64,000 nt of DNA from Aurelia coerulea (Eukaryota > Cnidaria > Scyphozoa > Semaeostomeae > Ulmaridae). This document shows positions 31,801-41,900 of this stretch, in pieces. Numbering within the stretch: position 1 is the stretch's first letter; every line of letters begins with the position of its first letter. The notes below the pieces were generated by a model. It was given only the letters and a program-made list of their open reading frames with translations. It was not told the DNA's origin and did not search any database. The translations under genes were made by a program, and so were the position numbers. Location: the NCBI GenBank assembly GCA_039566865.1, contig CM076945.1, forward strand, positions 5,383,501 to 5,447,500, written 5' to 3'.

Positions 31801-34513
31801 ATGCGTTTGACCACCCATGTTGGATCATCCAACATTTGCAAACTGATGTTGGATGAAGTTTGATCGAGATCAAAAACAAATTTTATTTTTAAATGTTGGA
31901 TGCAAAGTTGGATGCGTTTGACCGCCTCATCCAGCATTTCGTCCAACATTTCATGTTTGGGTATGCGCAGAGCGTTTTGTTTTGTTTCTCGCGCCTTTTT
32001 TAATTGATGTAAACACGTTGCTGCGCAGGCGATGTACGATCAAGGAAATGTTGGGTGAAATGTTGGATGAAATGTTGGATGCGTTTGACCACCCCCTCAT
32101 TAACCTTAGAAAACTTTAAATTGTTTTGGGTGGAAATGTTGGATGAAATGTTGGATGCGTTTGACCAAGGCTTAAGGCAAACACATTGTGAAAATTTGCT
32201 CATGATTTTAGCGCGTTTTTCAAGGTTTCTCAGAGGACATTTTTTTGAAAATCCCTTGTAAAGTCTTAATGAAAACCGACTTCAGCCAGGAAAAATTCTA
32301 AAAGTTATTGAACATGTTAGCTTTTCGACTAGATATTGCAAAATATCATTGGTTATATATTCAGGGAGCAGTAGCCTGTCAAACGCCGGGCCTTTTTTTG
32401 ACTCACCCGGTAGATTCTACCAGTACCACGTATTTGTTGTGAAGTTTTAGGTTCAATTTAGCATTGTAGAAACCCCTCTTATGCACATCACAGCAGAATA
32501 GAGTAGCACGTGATATGTGCAAGGTCACGAGGCAGCCTCATTCGGAAACCATGTATGCACACGTGAAAAGAACGTGCATAGGTCATAGGCCAAGGTCATT
32601 ATGCCAATTTAGGTCATAACGGAAACGCAAATGGGCGTAATAGAGCCACGATCAGAAGTTGTAGTCAGTTCGACTGAAGGAGCTCCAGGAGAAAGGACGT
32701 AGCGTATAGAGTGCCACTCCCTGGCGTAGGCCAGTGGAGGGGCGGGAGTAACTCGCAAGGATTTGTCGTAATAGTAACAGTAGAGAAACCGGATAGTCGT
32801 GAAAGGCCTATGTAAATAGTGCATAAATATATATAAAGTAAACGTCAACAAAGTGTCTTCATTGTCTTTGCCCTGAGATACAAACAGGAAAGGGAGAGCT
32901 TTCCAACAGTATTTACTTCTTTACATGCAGCCCAATTTGTAGCAAAAAATTTTTTTTATGTTTCAACACATAAAATCACTTGCAGATCACTCGAGAATGC
33001 CGGCTCAACGTCAAGTTGCCATGACATTTTTCAATTTAGCTTTTAGAAGTTTCTTAGTGCTTCTAAAACATAGTACTAGGCCGTAATAGAGCTTCTTAGA
33101 GTTTAGCCAACGTGGTACTAGTTTCTTATAAACCAGTTTCTTGCATAAAAAAGTGCAGTTACTTTACTCTTCTGTGTTAAGGAAAGTTTTCGGAAATTTT
33201 CTTTGAACAGAAATGTTGATGTTGTGAATTTCATTGACCATATCAAACAAAATCACATTTCAGGGACATGCTCTAGAGTAGATATCATGGTCATACACAA
33301 TATTGGCCTACTGTTAACGCTGGGCCATTTTGTTGTCACTTTAGTCAAAGATCAGCAAAAGCAAATATCGCGCTTTGATAAGTTTCCACAAATTCTATGC
33401 AAGTCAGCCTTTGACTGGACTTGCTCCAAGTCTCGCTCTTGATCAATAAATGCTCCTTCCCCTTTCTCTTCACTTTCTTTCTTCCTCTCCCCGTGTCCTC
33501 CCCCTTTCCTCCTTCCCCTCCCGTATTTATTGATCAAGGGCGAGACTTGGAGAAAGTCAGCCTTTGACAAGCTCTCCTCCAAGTTCTAATCAAATTTAAG
33601 ATTGCCTCAATTTTCTTACAATTTCTTCAGCAGAAATCATGTTTTCTCGTCAGGTAGTCATGATACATTGTGGGCAGGAACTCTTCGCTGGTCTGCACCC
33701 GAGGTCATACCCAGAAGAGGCTTGCAAGCTGAAATAAAATACACAACGAAGAGTGATGTCTACTCCTTCGCAGTAACGATGTGGGAGATGATAACAAACA
33801 AACGCCCGTATCATTACCTCGAATGGGACTACCAGGTGAGATACTGGACTTTATAATACTTTATGTTGTGCTACAGGCTGGAGGCTGTGTTTAAATTCCA
33901 ATTTTGATGTTTGAAAATTTGGCTGATATAATGCATGATGGGTCATGCAATGCAATGCAGTACAATGTAATATGAGAATTAACGTTTTTCATCTTCATTC
34001 ACACTCTCCCTTTGTCGTTATGTCAGTAACAACAAGATACCCCTTGTTTTATATTAGCTAACTCGTTGGTCAAATTTTTGTTGCTCAGTTTCAGTTTAGT
34101 AACAAAATATTTAGGAAAGTACAGGAGGTGCCGATAAAGCGACTTGGATCGGGGAAACCTTAAACCTTCTAAGACACTGTGAAAATCTTTCAATATTCAA
34201 AATCTGATAATTTAAAGAAACTTTCAACACTGGTACAATTTCTTAATTTTTCATAGACGATATGACGATACGCATGTCATGTATCTCTAAATTCCGCTCT
34301 TTCTTTCATAATCTACTTTTCTTTCAGATAATGAATGAAATTGAAAATGGAATCGCACCAGAAATACCAGAAGGTTGCCCTCAAAAAGTGGTTCAGCTTC
34401 TCGAAGACAGTTGGCACATAAATCCGGAAATAAGACCTGAAATCTGTGACATTTTATTTGAGTTGCAAAAAGTTCGACTATCTGATAACCCTGCTAAACC
34501 ACGTACTATTTGA
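13827..34513 (+). CDS. MRH-domain single-pass receptor with TKL-type kinase
   Basis: Twelve exons: 13827-14017, 16132-16270, 18589-18668 (acceptor at 18574 also in frame), 21323-21434, 22316-22364, 23418-23667, 24692-24823, 26673-26826, 27652-27762, 28162-28273, 33654-33835, 34328-34513. Total 1698 bases, 565 aa. All junctions are GT/AG and phases agree. Residues 1-32 are a signal peptide. Residues 38-190 resemble an MRH domain: [36 protein letters not shown], then the cysteine-rich [11 protein letters not shown] Thr/Pro hinge is followed by a membrane helix at about 211-227. The kinase runs from 275 to about 550: G-loop GEGAYG, VAVK (K296), E313, HRDLKSDN (389-396), DFG (409-411) and GTLRWSAPE ending at 460. 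HRDLKS is typical of TKL rather than tyrosine kinases (HRDLAARN). The kinase should be active, presumably phosphorylating Ser/Thr from the cell surface or an endosome. The DFG-APE segment is long (52 residues). The ligand is unknown. Confidence 0.88.
14516..14901. mobile_element. G-tract-ended MITE, 8-bp target duplication CTGTAAAC
   Basis: Left end CACA followed by a run of 14 G; right end a run of C then GTG. CTGTAAAC is duplicated exactly at 14508-14515 and 14902-14909. The interior repeats phrases like GGTCTAGCCAAGGGTACCAT on a roughly 50-bp period. Eight-bp duplications fit the hAT superfamily. It lies in intron 1 of the receptor kinase. Confidence 0.85.
15330..16060. mobile_element. G-tract-ended MITE, 8-bp target duplication TTTTTATC
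   Basis: The ends CCCAGGGGGGTA and the complement of TATCCCCCTGGG are inverted. TTTTTATC is duplicated exactly at both flanks (322-329 and 061-068 in the respective lines, i.e. 15322-15329 and 16061-16068). From 15700 inward, GACCCAAAAAARTAA is repeated at least five times, like a subterminal binding array. Confidence 0.85.
16372..16551. mobile_element. short MITE, AGACCTTTTAGCTATTCT ends
   Basis: The inverted ends AATAGACCTTTTAGCTATTC and its complement bound 180 bp. The second motif CAAAAGAGCCTGGATTGAGC lies just inside. Other copies are at 46742-46993 (with a SINE inside) and 63748-63931, and a truncated one is at about 19693-19790. Confidence 0.7.
16662..16843. mobile_element. short MITE, CAGGGGTG ends
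   Basis: CAGGGGTGTGCC at the left is inverted relative to GCATGCCACCCCTG at the right. The right end is preceded by a run of eight G. An approximate 8-bp duplication (GTGCAAGC / TGCAGGGC) is too imperfect to rely on. Confidence 0.55.
17527..17838 (-). mobile_element. element B copy (minus), GTACCCCCC end
   Basis: On the minus strand it matches the element at 30346-30580: GGGGGGTACATGACTTATGG, then CGGTTTTCAGAAA, then AAATCTACCAAAAAAGG and CCCGTACCCTGAAC. The minus- and plus-strand ORFs inside are repeat artefacts. Confidence 0.6.
17839..18370 (+). mobile_element. element B copy interrupted by a G-tract element
   Basis: From GGCGAATTTCAG-like sequence (17849) through GGAAAATCTGCCGAAAGAGG it follows the 30346-30580 element. 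The copy then resumes after 18330 with GCGCATGCCTGTACCCTGAA. The G-tract element at 17944-18322 sits between the two halves. Confidence 0.6.
17944..18322. mobile_element. G-tract-ended element nested in element B, duplication GTACCCAT
   Basis: It starts CCC followed by about 15 G and ends with about 10 C followed by GGG. GTACCCAT is duplicated exactly at 17936-17943 and 18323-18330. The interior repeats ACCCTGTCGCATAAAAATTT-like units about six times. Sequence on either side joins into one copy of element B, which proves insertion. Confidence 0.88.
18815..19261. mobile_element. inverted-repeat MITE with internal G/C tracts
   Basis: Ends CAGGCCTGTCGGAA and the complement of TTCCGACGGGCCTG. 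Each end is followed inward by a G run (18841-18850) or C run (19225-19238). ACACG is duplicated at both flanks. Confidence 0.7.
20020..20494. mobile_element. TA-flanked MITE, CAGTAAAAACC ends, second copy
   Basis: CAGTAAAAACCCGCGTATAA pairs with the complement of the right end (TATACGCTGGTTTTTACTG), with TA on both sides. Same family as 709-1110. Confidence 0.75.
20640..21150. mobile_element. palindromic MITE, AGCATAGGTTCCAAATCTTT end
   Basis: The left half and right half are near-complements: CTACCGTTGGACTTTTCAGA pairs with the complement of CTGAAAATTTCAGAAAATTC and CAACGGTAG. A second copy is at 41585-42112. It lies in intron 3 of the receptor kinase. Confidence 0.7.
21468..21599. mobile_element. 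TTAA-type hairpin MITE, copy 1
   Basis: AGGTCTGTTTCCACCAGCAT at the left faces AGCATGCTAGTTGAAGCAAACCCT at the right; the flanks are TTGA/TTAA. The inner stem carries TTGTGCCATTTTCTTGGCCATGACAA. Related copies are at 22952-23105 and 48405-48546. Confidence 0.6.
21831..22149. mobile_element. G-tract-ended element, near-exact 8-bp duplication
   Basis: It starts CCCAGGGGGGGGGGTACTTA and ends AAGTACCCCCCGGG. The flanks are GGTCAAAC and GGTCAACC (seven of eight match). The interior repeats AATTTTTTCTAG-CAGGGTATCA-like motifs. Confidence 0.75.
22952..23105. mobile_element. TTAA-type hairpin MITE, copy 2
   Basis: GGGTCTGTTTCATCCAGCAT and its complement form the outer stem and TTAA flanks both sides. 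Inner blocks CTTGGTTGG-CCTTTGTTG and CAACAAAGGACAACCAAG also pair, so nearly the full 150 bp folds into one hairpin. Confidence 0.75.
24945..25704. mobile_element. Tc1/mariner-like MITE, GGGACAyCyGGTA ends
   Basis: The left end (CTCCCGTTTGAAAAAATCAC within its first 45 bases) is inverted relative to GTGATTTTTCAAACAGGAGT at the right. TA borders both ends. It shares ends with 53955-54611. It lies in intron 7 of the receptor kinase. Confidence 0.7.
25755..26370. mobile_element. near-complete 615-bp palindrome (foldback MITE)
   Basis: The two halves are near-perfect inverted copies over about 300 bp each, meeting near 26062 in an ATTAATTGAT-rich centre. Ends GCCGGGTGCACCAAAATA and the complement of TATTTTGGCGCACCCAG. 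ORFs on both strands mirror each other and are artefacts. It sits 50 bp after the 24945-25704 element. Confidence 0.85.
27009..27287. mobile_element. inverted-repeat MITE with ~45-bp arms
   Basis: The TAAAAAGTAGTAGAAACTAA end pairs with the complement of TTTCTACGACTTTTTAAG; inner arms CGTCCCTTGTTTTCCTGC and GCAGGGAAACAAGGGACG also pair. It lies in intron 8 of the receptor kinase. Confidence 0.65.
28457..29629 (+). mobile_element. decayed hAT transposon with exact 8-bp duplication CATGTCCA
   Basis: The ends CAGTGACGCATTTACCC and the complement of AAATGCGGCCCTG are inverted and rich in GGGCCC. CATGTCCA is duplicated exactly at 28449-28456 and 29630-29637. On the plus strand near 28850-28975, [11 protein letters not shown] and, after a frameshift and stop, [16 protein letters not shown] are recognisable as the C-terminal hAT dimerisation region. 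The rest of the transposase is lost. A G-tract sequence starting GTGGCGTAGCCACTGGGG (28991) interrupts the interior. It lies in intron 10 of the receptor kinase. Confidence 0.85.
29665..30960. mobile_element. large inverted-repeat element with CGACTC-rich ends
   Basis: About 200 bp at 29665-29862 is repeated in reverse at 30705-30960. Both arms carry GTTTCCCGCCATACCGCC, CAAGTTTTCAAAAGGAGG and GTCGACGACTCGACGCA repeats (in one or other orientation). The 850-bp centre holds an element B copy. Long ORFs in the arms are repeat artefacts. Confidence 0.7.
30346..30580 (+). mobile_element. element B, nested copy
   Basis: CCCCGGAGGGGGTACATTAC at the left and CATGCTATGTACCCCCCCCGG at the right form inverted G/C-tract ends. 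The interior has GGCGAATTTCAGCGAAACCC and GGAAAATCTGCCGAAAAAGG, as at 17839-18370. Confidence 0.7.
30780..31110. repeat. CGACTCGACGCAACG minisatellite
   Basis: Imperfect tandem units of CGACTCGACGCAACG and CGACGCAACG. The opposite-strand counterpart (GAGTC)n is at 29668-29700. Confidence 0.8.
31731..32173. mobile_element. MITE built from TGTTGGATG repeats
   Basis: The ends AAGCCCCGGTCAAACGCATC and the complement of GATGCGTTTGACCAAGGCTT are inverted. The unit ATGTTGGATGCGTTTGACC or its complement recurs at least six times inside. Confidence 0.7.
33412..33575. repeat. hairpin enclosing a polypyrimidine tract
   Basis: AGTCTCGCTCTTGATCAATA faces TATTGATCAAGGGCGAGACT. Between them lies about 80 bp almost wholly C and T on the plus strand, a candidate for triplex (H-) DNA. 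Confidence 0.65.
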
Positions 34514-35480
34514 GCAGAATATCAATTCAGAAAGCATTCTGTTGGTTGCGATTATTCGCTTACACTTACAGATAATGGCCCCGATAATCAGTTTAGCTTA
34601 CGCGAGTACCCCACCTTGGGCCATTGCATTTGCAAAAAACTTAATTTCAAGAGACCAACAGAGTAGTAATATATTTATCTTCTCTGCGAATCGAAATAGA
34701 CGAGTTAGAATTGCAACATCTTTGCGACGATGAAGGCTGTCTATATGGACCATAGTGCCCAGGAGGAACTCCTTCTTGGTAGAAGTGGGGGGGGGGGGGG
34801 AGGGCAGACACTTTTTGGGTGTTAATAACGTTATCTAGCACACGCTAGTTCAGAAAATATACCGATAGATTTATTTGTTAATAAATCTTTAATATGTTTC
34901 TTGTCAATGTGTAATTTCTTTTTTTAAATTATTGTTATTGTTAGTTTGACGATCTTACTGATGTAATAAATCTGCTTTTAATAAACAAATGAATGAATGA
35001 ATAAATGAATGAATGGACAGAATGTATCATAATGGTAAAATTTTCACAAATTATCAGAAGAACTTGGATGTAATTTAGATCTCGGTTGTCAAATATCCCA
35101 TGATTTAAGGTATCACAAAATTTGTTTTGTAAACTTGATTATTTCTGTATGGCTTTTGATGAATTCATAATGAAAATTTTGGCGGTATTTCTTTCTACAA
35201 TCTTAACGAAGTATGTTTTAGCGTCAGTAACGCCATAAACAGTGTTCTTGTTGATGAGGGTGGTAAAGGGGGGAAGGGGGGGGGGGGGTTAGGATCACGA
35301 ATCACGGAAATGAAATGTTCGATTTCACGTTTTACGTCAAAAAATATAGCGTTTTCACGTTTCACATCAATGAATACTGGCCTTTCACGTTTCACCAGAA
35401 GAAAATATGGTCGCTCTACTCACGTTCCATGAAATACCCTTTCCCACCCTCTTCACCCTCTTGCATACACTGCTTGCATA
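34514..35480. other. 3' flank of the receptor kinase gene and spacer
   Basis: AATAAA occurs at 34880-34885 and 34965-34970 and could serve as the polyadenylation signal of the receptor kinase. G tracts at 34787-34800 and near 35270-35288 look like element ends. The latter is followed by repeated TTTCACGTTTYAC motifs. A GAATGAAT run at 34990-35015 resembles a SINE or LINE tail. No gene is seen. Confidence 0.5.
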
Positions 35481-35901
35481 CACGTTTTTTTTTTTATAAG
35501 AAACTGGTTTATAAGAAACTAGTACTACGATGACCAAAAATTTAAGAAACTCTCGTTCTACGCTCAAGAACAGTTAAGAAACTCTAAAACTTTATTTCTG
35601 TATGTCTCTCTCATTCTATGTCTCTCTAACAAAGGTACATTCATCTTTTCTTGACTTTTAACTGCAAAATTTGTAAATTTTTGCCTTGATGTGCATGGCG
35701 TCTTCTTGATGACAATGTCAATGCAAAATGGAATTCCTTTCTCGAGAAGAAGGCTCAACTTCGAATAATACCGCAATTTTAGGCCCAAAAAATAAGAAAC
35801 TAATTAAGAAACTTTTACTACTACAACACCGAAATTTTCATGCGAAATTAAGAAACTTTTAGTACTAAGTGCTTATCCAAGTTTCTTATAAAAAAAACGT
35901 G
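35481..35901. mobile_element. TA-flanked MITE, CACGTTTTT ends
   Basis: CACG plus a T tract then ATAAGAAAC at the left is inverted relative to GTTTCTTATAAAAAAAACGTG at the right, with TA on both sides. ATAAGAAAC-type motifs recur internally. It ends 85 bp before the gephyrin start codon, so it may form part of that promoter. A right-end fragment of the same family is at about 33110-33155. Confidence 0.75.
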
Positions 35902-35986
35902 TATCGGACAACAGCAACAGCAACATTTTCGTGATAATATTTTGAAAGATCGAAAACGAGGTTCCAGGTTCCATCCAACAACAAAA

Positions 35987-38900
35987 ATGGCTGACGAAAA
36001 TCAAGGCGAAGAGAAAGAAACGGTCCTGATTATTGGCGTGTTAACTGGTGCGTATTTTATATTGACCAAAAAATGATTGATTAATTACGCTATTCGAAAT
36101 TTACAATAGAGAACGAGAGAAATGGAATGCCTTGCCCTACCAAACCAGATCAGATTTTGGCCCGTGTGCAGATTATGGAACTTGCACAGAGATTTCAATA
36201 ATAGGCTATTCAAAATAAACAATAGAAAACAAAAGAAATTTCTCCTTGCACACCAGAGATCTCGTCAAAAAGTGCCATACTCTGCAGACTGGGATTTTGG
36301 GCTGTTAAAAACACGTGCTTTCAAACCAGGATAGGCTTCTTAAATTTAAGTTTTAACTTTGTGTTGTTAAGTGTTTCATAATGAATTCGTGCACTGTATT
36401 TCATGAAACTTAGAGCTGACTATTTATGCAACTTGTTTTTAAGTCAGTGACAGCTGCTTCAGTGGTGAAAATGAAGATAAAAGTGGCCCAACTCTTGTTT
36501 CATTGGTGAAAAAGGAACTGATTAGGTATGCTGTACTGTTTATTTTTAGAGTTCAGTTCACCATATGTATATACCAGGAAGGGTGCATCTCTCCACTGCT
36601 CTGGGCCAAATATTTCTGAGTGTAATGACTTTGTGTGCCACTGTGCACCAAAGAATAATTTATGTCAGCTATTAATTAATACATACTGAGACATTGAATT
36701 GCCCATTGTTTTACGCCTCTTTCTACGCCAGAAATGTGCGCCAAAAACCAAATGAATTCTTTCCCTGCGCCAAAGATCTTCCCAAAAAAGGCAATCAGAA
36801 TCACCCTGGTGTATATGCTGTAGATTAGGCTATACAGTTTCAAACTTTTGAAGCATGTTAGATCAGAGCCATTAGAGGCAGCATCAGGGGGAGATTTGGG
36901 AGGACATGTTACCATTTGGCAATAGCTGGCTTTGGTTGTTACTTAATGTAAAACACCATAAAATATTCTGCCAGGTAACATTTTATCCTCCCCAATTTAG
37001 AAAAGTAAGAGTTATTCCAGTTAGCATTCTTTGTAGTGCGCAGGGAACATCTTCGATGCGCCACTTTGACTGCCTCCAGTCGCAACCACGCCATAACTCT
37101 GTTGTAAAAGCGCCACCCGCAATAAATAGTTCATTATTTCCCACCCAATCTTAGTAGCCCCAGCCTTCAAATGCCCCAGAATATACCTTAGAATGAGCTC
37201 CCTCACCCCAAATTCAAAGAATGCAAACTGGGAGTTATTCATCCCCACTGTTTGACAGATGCTCTTCATCTTTTATTGGCAATGCCTGAGTATAGACATG
37301 CTACATACAGTTCTTTATACAGGGGTAGCCTTTTCAGCAACAAAAGTGCTGTTATCAATATGGGCCCTGTTAAAAACATAAAAGATCTTAAAAAAAAAAC
37401 TTAATTAAAATTGAGTTAATTACAATCAAAATCTCTAAAGTTTTTTAAAAAATTGTCCTCTACCTTTACATTTTTTTCTTACGATGAAAAGTGTTCTCTC
37501 AACTTGGATTTAAAAGTTACAATTGATTCCAGGGAACGTATGTCTCTTGGAAGTTCATTAAAACAGTGCGGTCCTTGGAACTAAAGGGACCTTTTCGCAG
37601 TTTCTGTTTTAACTAGAGGCAGTCTAAGTAGCGATTTATTGCTTCTTGTTTCGTGTTTATGGTCGACATTGTCTGCATACGTTCTGAGGGCTGGTATGGA
37701 GGTTTCTTGACGGCATTTGAACATTTCTATTACTACTTTCAGCTTTTTCTGATTGTTGACTGAAATAAGTTTACATCTGTTGTTATTCTGCGATCCGTAG
37801 ATTACTTTTTGCGCTCTGTTTTGTACACTTTCAAATTTCTTTGACATTGTATCTGAAACTTGTACATTGGTACATTTACATCTGTTGTTTTGTACACTTT
37901 CAAATTTCTTTGACATTGTATCTGAAACTTGTACATTGGTAAGTTTACATCTGTTGTTATTCTGCGATCCGTAGATTACTTTTTGCGCTCTGTTTTGTAC
38001 ACTTTCAAATTTCTTTGACATTGTATCTGAAACTTGTACATGGGTACATTGTACCCATCTTTTTGCATGAATTAAAACGTTATACAGTATAGTATGTTTG
38101 TAGCTGAATGATGCTGTAAATATGAAAATGTTTTCTATTCAACTTTCTCTTTGTTTATTTCAGGGACCAGAAATCTAAGGTGTTGCAAGAGGTAGTCCCT
38201 GATGAAAAAGATACCATAAAGGTTGTTATGATAGTGTTAAATAACGTTTATCAAGACAAATTTTTCTTTGTCCATGTGAGCAATCAATCTTATGGTTTTA
38301 TGATCCAATTCTCAAGATGTAATCATTGGGAATTTAACCATAGAGGCATCATATTTGGAGGATATGGCTGAAACATTTAGTCCTAGACAAGCACAGCTAA
38401 AAATGCTAAGGAAAAGATGATTTGAGATTAAAATACTGCAAGGTAGGTCCAAAGACTTGGACCTGTTTATGGTGCTTCCTTTGTTTGTTCTTCTTACTAT
38501 GTCACTGTCTATACTGTTGCATTAAACAAAAGACAATGTGTGACATGCGATGGTCTTTTGCTCTATTTTTAGACTACAGTAGATCATTAAAAATCTGTTT
38601 ATTTACTTCAATTTTTTACTTTCTACTGATTGCTATGTTACTAGATTTTTCAAAAGAAAAGTTTTTCATATGCAGGGGGTACTGACACAATGGGCTGATG
38701 AAGAACATAGCCACCTGATCTTCACAACAGGTGGAACTGGATTTGCAACCAGAGATGTGACACCAGAGGTGTGTGTTGTCGTTTTACTTTAAAAATGTGT
38801 AAAGAAACCAAATAAAGCGATGTTACAGTAAGTATTTATCAGCTCCAGAGGTGAAGCATACTGAGGATCTCTATTCTGCAAGGAAAGTTTTTGTATTGAA

Positions 38901-41900
38901 ATATGCACTGTTATTGTCAAGTCTATTTTGCAAGAAACATCACAGCCTAATTCCAAAGAATTTTGGACATGCAATAACTGGAGCATTATAAATACAATAG
39001 TTTGTAGACAGAATTATTCTGAAAGTAATCAGTTGTTTCTTTCAAAGGAACAGTTACTGATTAACTTCATTAATCAGCAGCATCTAATCGATTATAATTA
39101 AGCTATCTTTGATAAAAGAATCAAAATTCTTAGGTAGAGTTTTAGGCAAATGTATAAAGTTGTCATTATAAGATCATCAAAGCAAACCTTAGTGCATACA
39201 CATTGAAAGAAAGTTATTCAGTTCCACCCGCTTCACTGTGGAGTTAAAACTTTCTTTTCCAAATATTTCAAACCTCTACAAAATTATTCTGCCTTGTTGC
39301 TGATAACAGTACACATCACTCACTAGTTATTGTTATATCAAGAATTTCTATTTATCAATTATATGATCAAATCTCAGACCAATTCCACTAAATGATGCCA
39401 CTTAACTTTTGTGTCTCTCAATTTTTTGCAGGCAACTAGAGAAGTCATATCAAAGGAGGCGCCTGGTCTTGTGCATGCAATGATTGCAGGGTCATTGAAC
39501 GTTACAAAACTTGCCATGCTTTCAAGGTAATTACAGTATCAAAGAAAAATATGGGATGATTTAAATAATTTTTTTTAGATATTTCGATTAAAGCTTTGAC
39601 ACTAACTGCACTTACGATGATTTGGGACCTACCTAAAACTGATATTTGGGCCTTTTCAAATGGAGAAAGTTGAGTGAAGTGGGAATCCTGTTCAGCCGAG
39701 ATGTTGCCTTATATAGCTTTACCACATAAAATAGAACCAGCGTTCACATGAGGAAACATTGTCCCAGCTAGCCGAGATCTCGCTTGAACTCTACCGGGAT
39801 TCTGCCTAGGCGAGGAAATATTTTCCCACATGAACAGATTTTCCCACCTAGGCGGGGAAGTCTCGTTTGCTCATCGAATCTCCGTTGGTGCCGTAGGTCA
39901 AGGGATATTACCACCTTGGCTGATAGAGTTTTGCGGTGAAATGGAAAAATGCTGAGGAAACTTTCTCCACATGAAGAGGCCCTACTCATTAAAGAAAATT
40001 CAAGAACAAGTTTTGAGAAAACATAGTGAATAGTATTTTCATTCTGTCATTATCAAGCGAATGTGTCTGCTAAGAAAGCTATGTAAGTGTTTTGAAGCTG
40101 CAATTATTGAAATGATGTCAATTCTTTATCATGCCAATCTGTTTGAGAAGTTTCATCTCATCAACAGGGTAGTTGGGGCAAAGGCTAAAGGCATAGCTAA
40201 AGTTTAACTCTTTCACCTTTTAATCTATGCTTTCATGATGTTCAGTGTTCAATGTTGTTATGGTAAAGGCTAAAAGCATACAGTAGCTAGTTCAACCCAA
40301 CCCTTTCCTCTTTGATATGCCTTTAGTGTTCCTTCAGTGTTCAGTGTTCCTTCTTTTGATATGAAAGCAAATTTGAGATCAACTCTCCCGTTTAAGTGGA
40401 AAATTTCGACGTACACCAGGCATTACTCATCAAGGATCTTCGCTGCCAGTTCCAAGACTCTCATATAAACAATCACCAGTCAGTACTATTCTGTTTCTTT
40501 TGGACAGTTGGCTCATTTGTTATTACTTTCATAGGCCAGTTTGTGGTATCAGGAATAAAACTCTCATTATAAATCTGCCGGGAAGTCCAAAAGGAGCTCA
40601 GGTACGTGTCTTCATGAAGCTGGTATGTTGTACAGGGAAGGATTTCTTACAATAGATAAAACACTTTGAATTAAAATCTTTTTTGCCGTTCTAAAGTTGC
40701 GGTTGTTTTTTTCAAAGCTGTTTCTTAAGATATTTGGCCTGTTACTGGGCTTTCAGCCAAGTACCTCTCATTTTGTATGATCACGGGGCAAAATTGAGAT
40801 GAAGTTTTCTCGTTATTCTCCAACTCATAAACAGCTTCTGTGTTTTGTGCAAAAGATGTCCCTATCTTCTGAATGTCATTACAATTATATAGCTGGAAAA
40901 AGTCGTACTTTTGTGAACTTGATTTAGATTTGTTTTGAATTCGGAAGTGGCTAGGATGCGAGAATACGTATCTCGTAGCACAGCTAATGAGTTAGATTTG
41001 AACTCATTTACAAAAACGACTTTAATATCAAATAGGACTAGATGATTTAACAGAAACATTTTATTGCGTTTCAGGAATGTTTTAACTTTGTCCTTCCTGC
41101 CCTGCCACATGCATTAGGTAAGAGCATTTGAATTTAATTTCTTCGTAATCTATTTTAGTCAACAAGAAATAAAGGTTTTGTCTAATGATTCAATCTTGGA
41201 ATTGTTTTATTCACTTTTCCTTATCCGTGAATCTGAATTTGCACTTGATGCCATGTTCTTGACGCTGCATAGTCTCGTGTCTGATGACGCAGTAGCCTAG
41301 CCTCAGCGGAAGCAATCTTTCTTGGGCGATATTCAGCTGACGTCTAATAATTTATCTATAATGCGCCAGCTGTAAAATGGAGCTCTTTTTAGCGCTGCCT
41401 ACTTTTGAAGCTTGCTGCAGAAAGCTCTGATGACTACCATAATAATTTCTTTTCGTATATCAAGCTTCTAGTTTTGTCATTATAAATGTCAGAAGGAAAT
41501 GCAAACTATTATTGTAGACTTGAAGGAAAATGATGGCTATTAGGTAAGATAGACGATGTTGCTTAACGAGAATAGCTCAGAATAGCATAGGTTCCAAATT
41601 TTTAAAAAGGCTGGCGTAAAATTGAGTGACCTGTTTCTTTGAACTGAATGACTTCAAAGGAACTTCAGCTGTTTTGGTATACTTCTACCGTTGGACTTTT
41701 CAGAAATCTTCGATATTTTCAGATTTAGAGTGTTTTTCTTCCTTTTCAAGAATTCAAGAAAAATTTTCAAAAAACTTAAAACCATCGTAATTTCTATACT
41801 GTTTGACGCAACATGAAATAATTTCGAAGAAAACCATAGTTTATGGCTGTCTACAATATGATATCAAGCAAGAGTCTATCACTATTCTGGTTTATGATTG

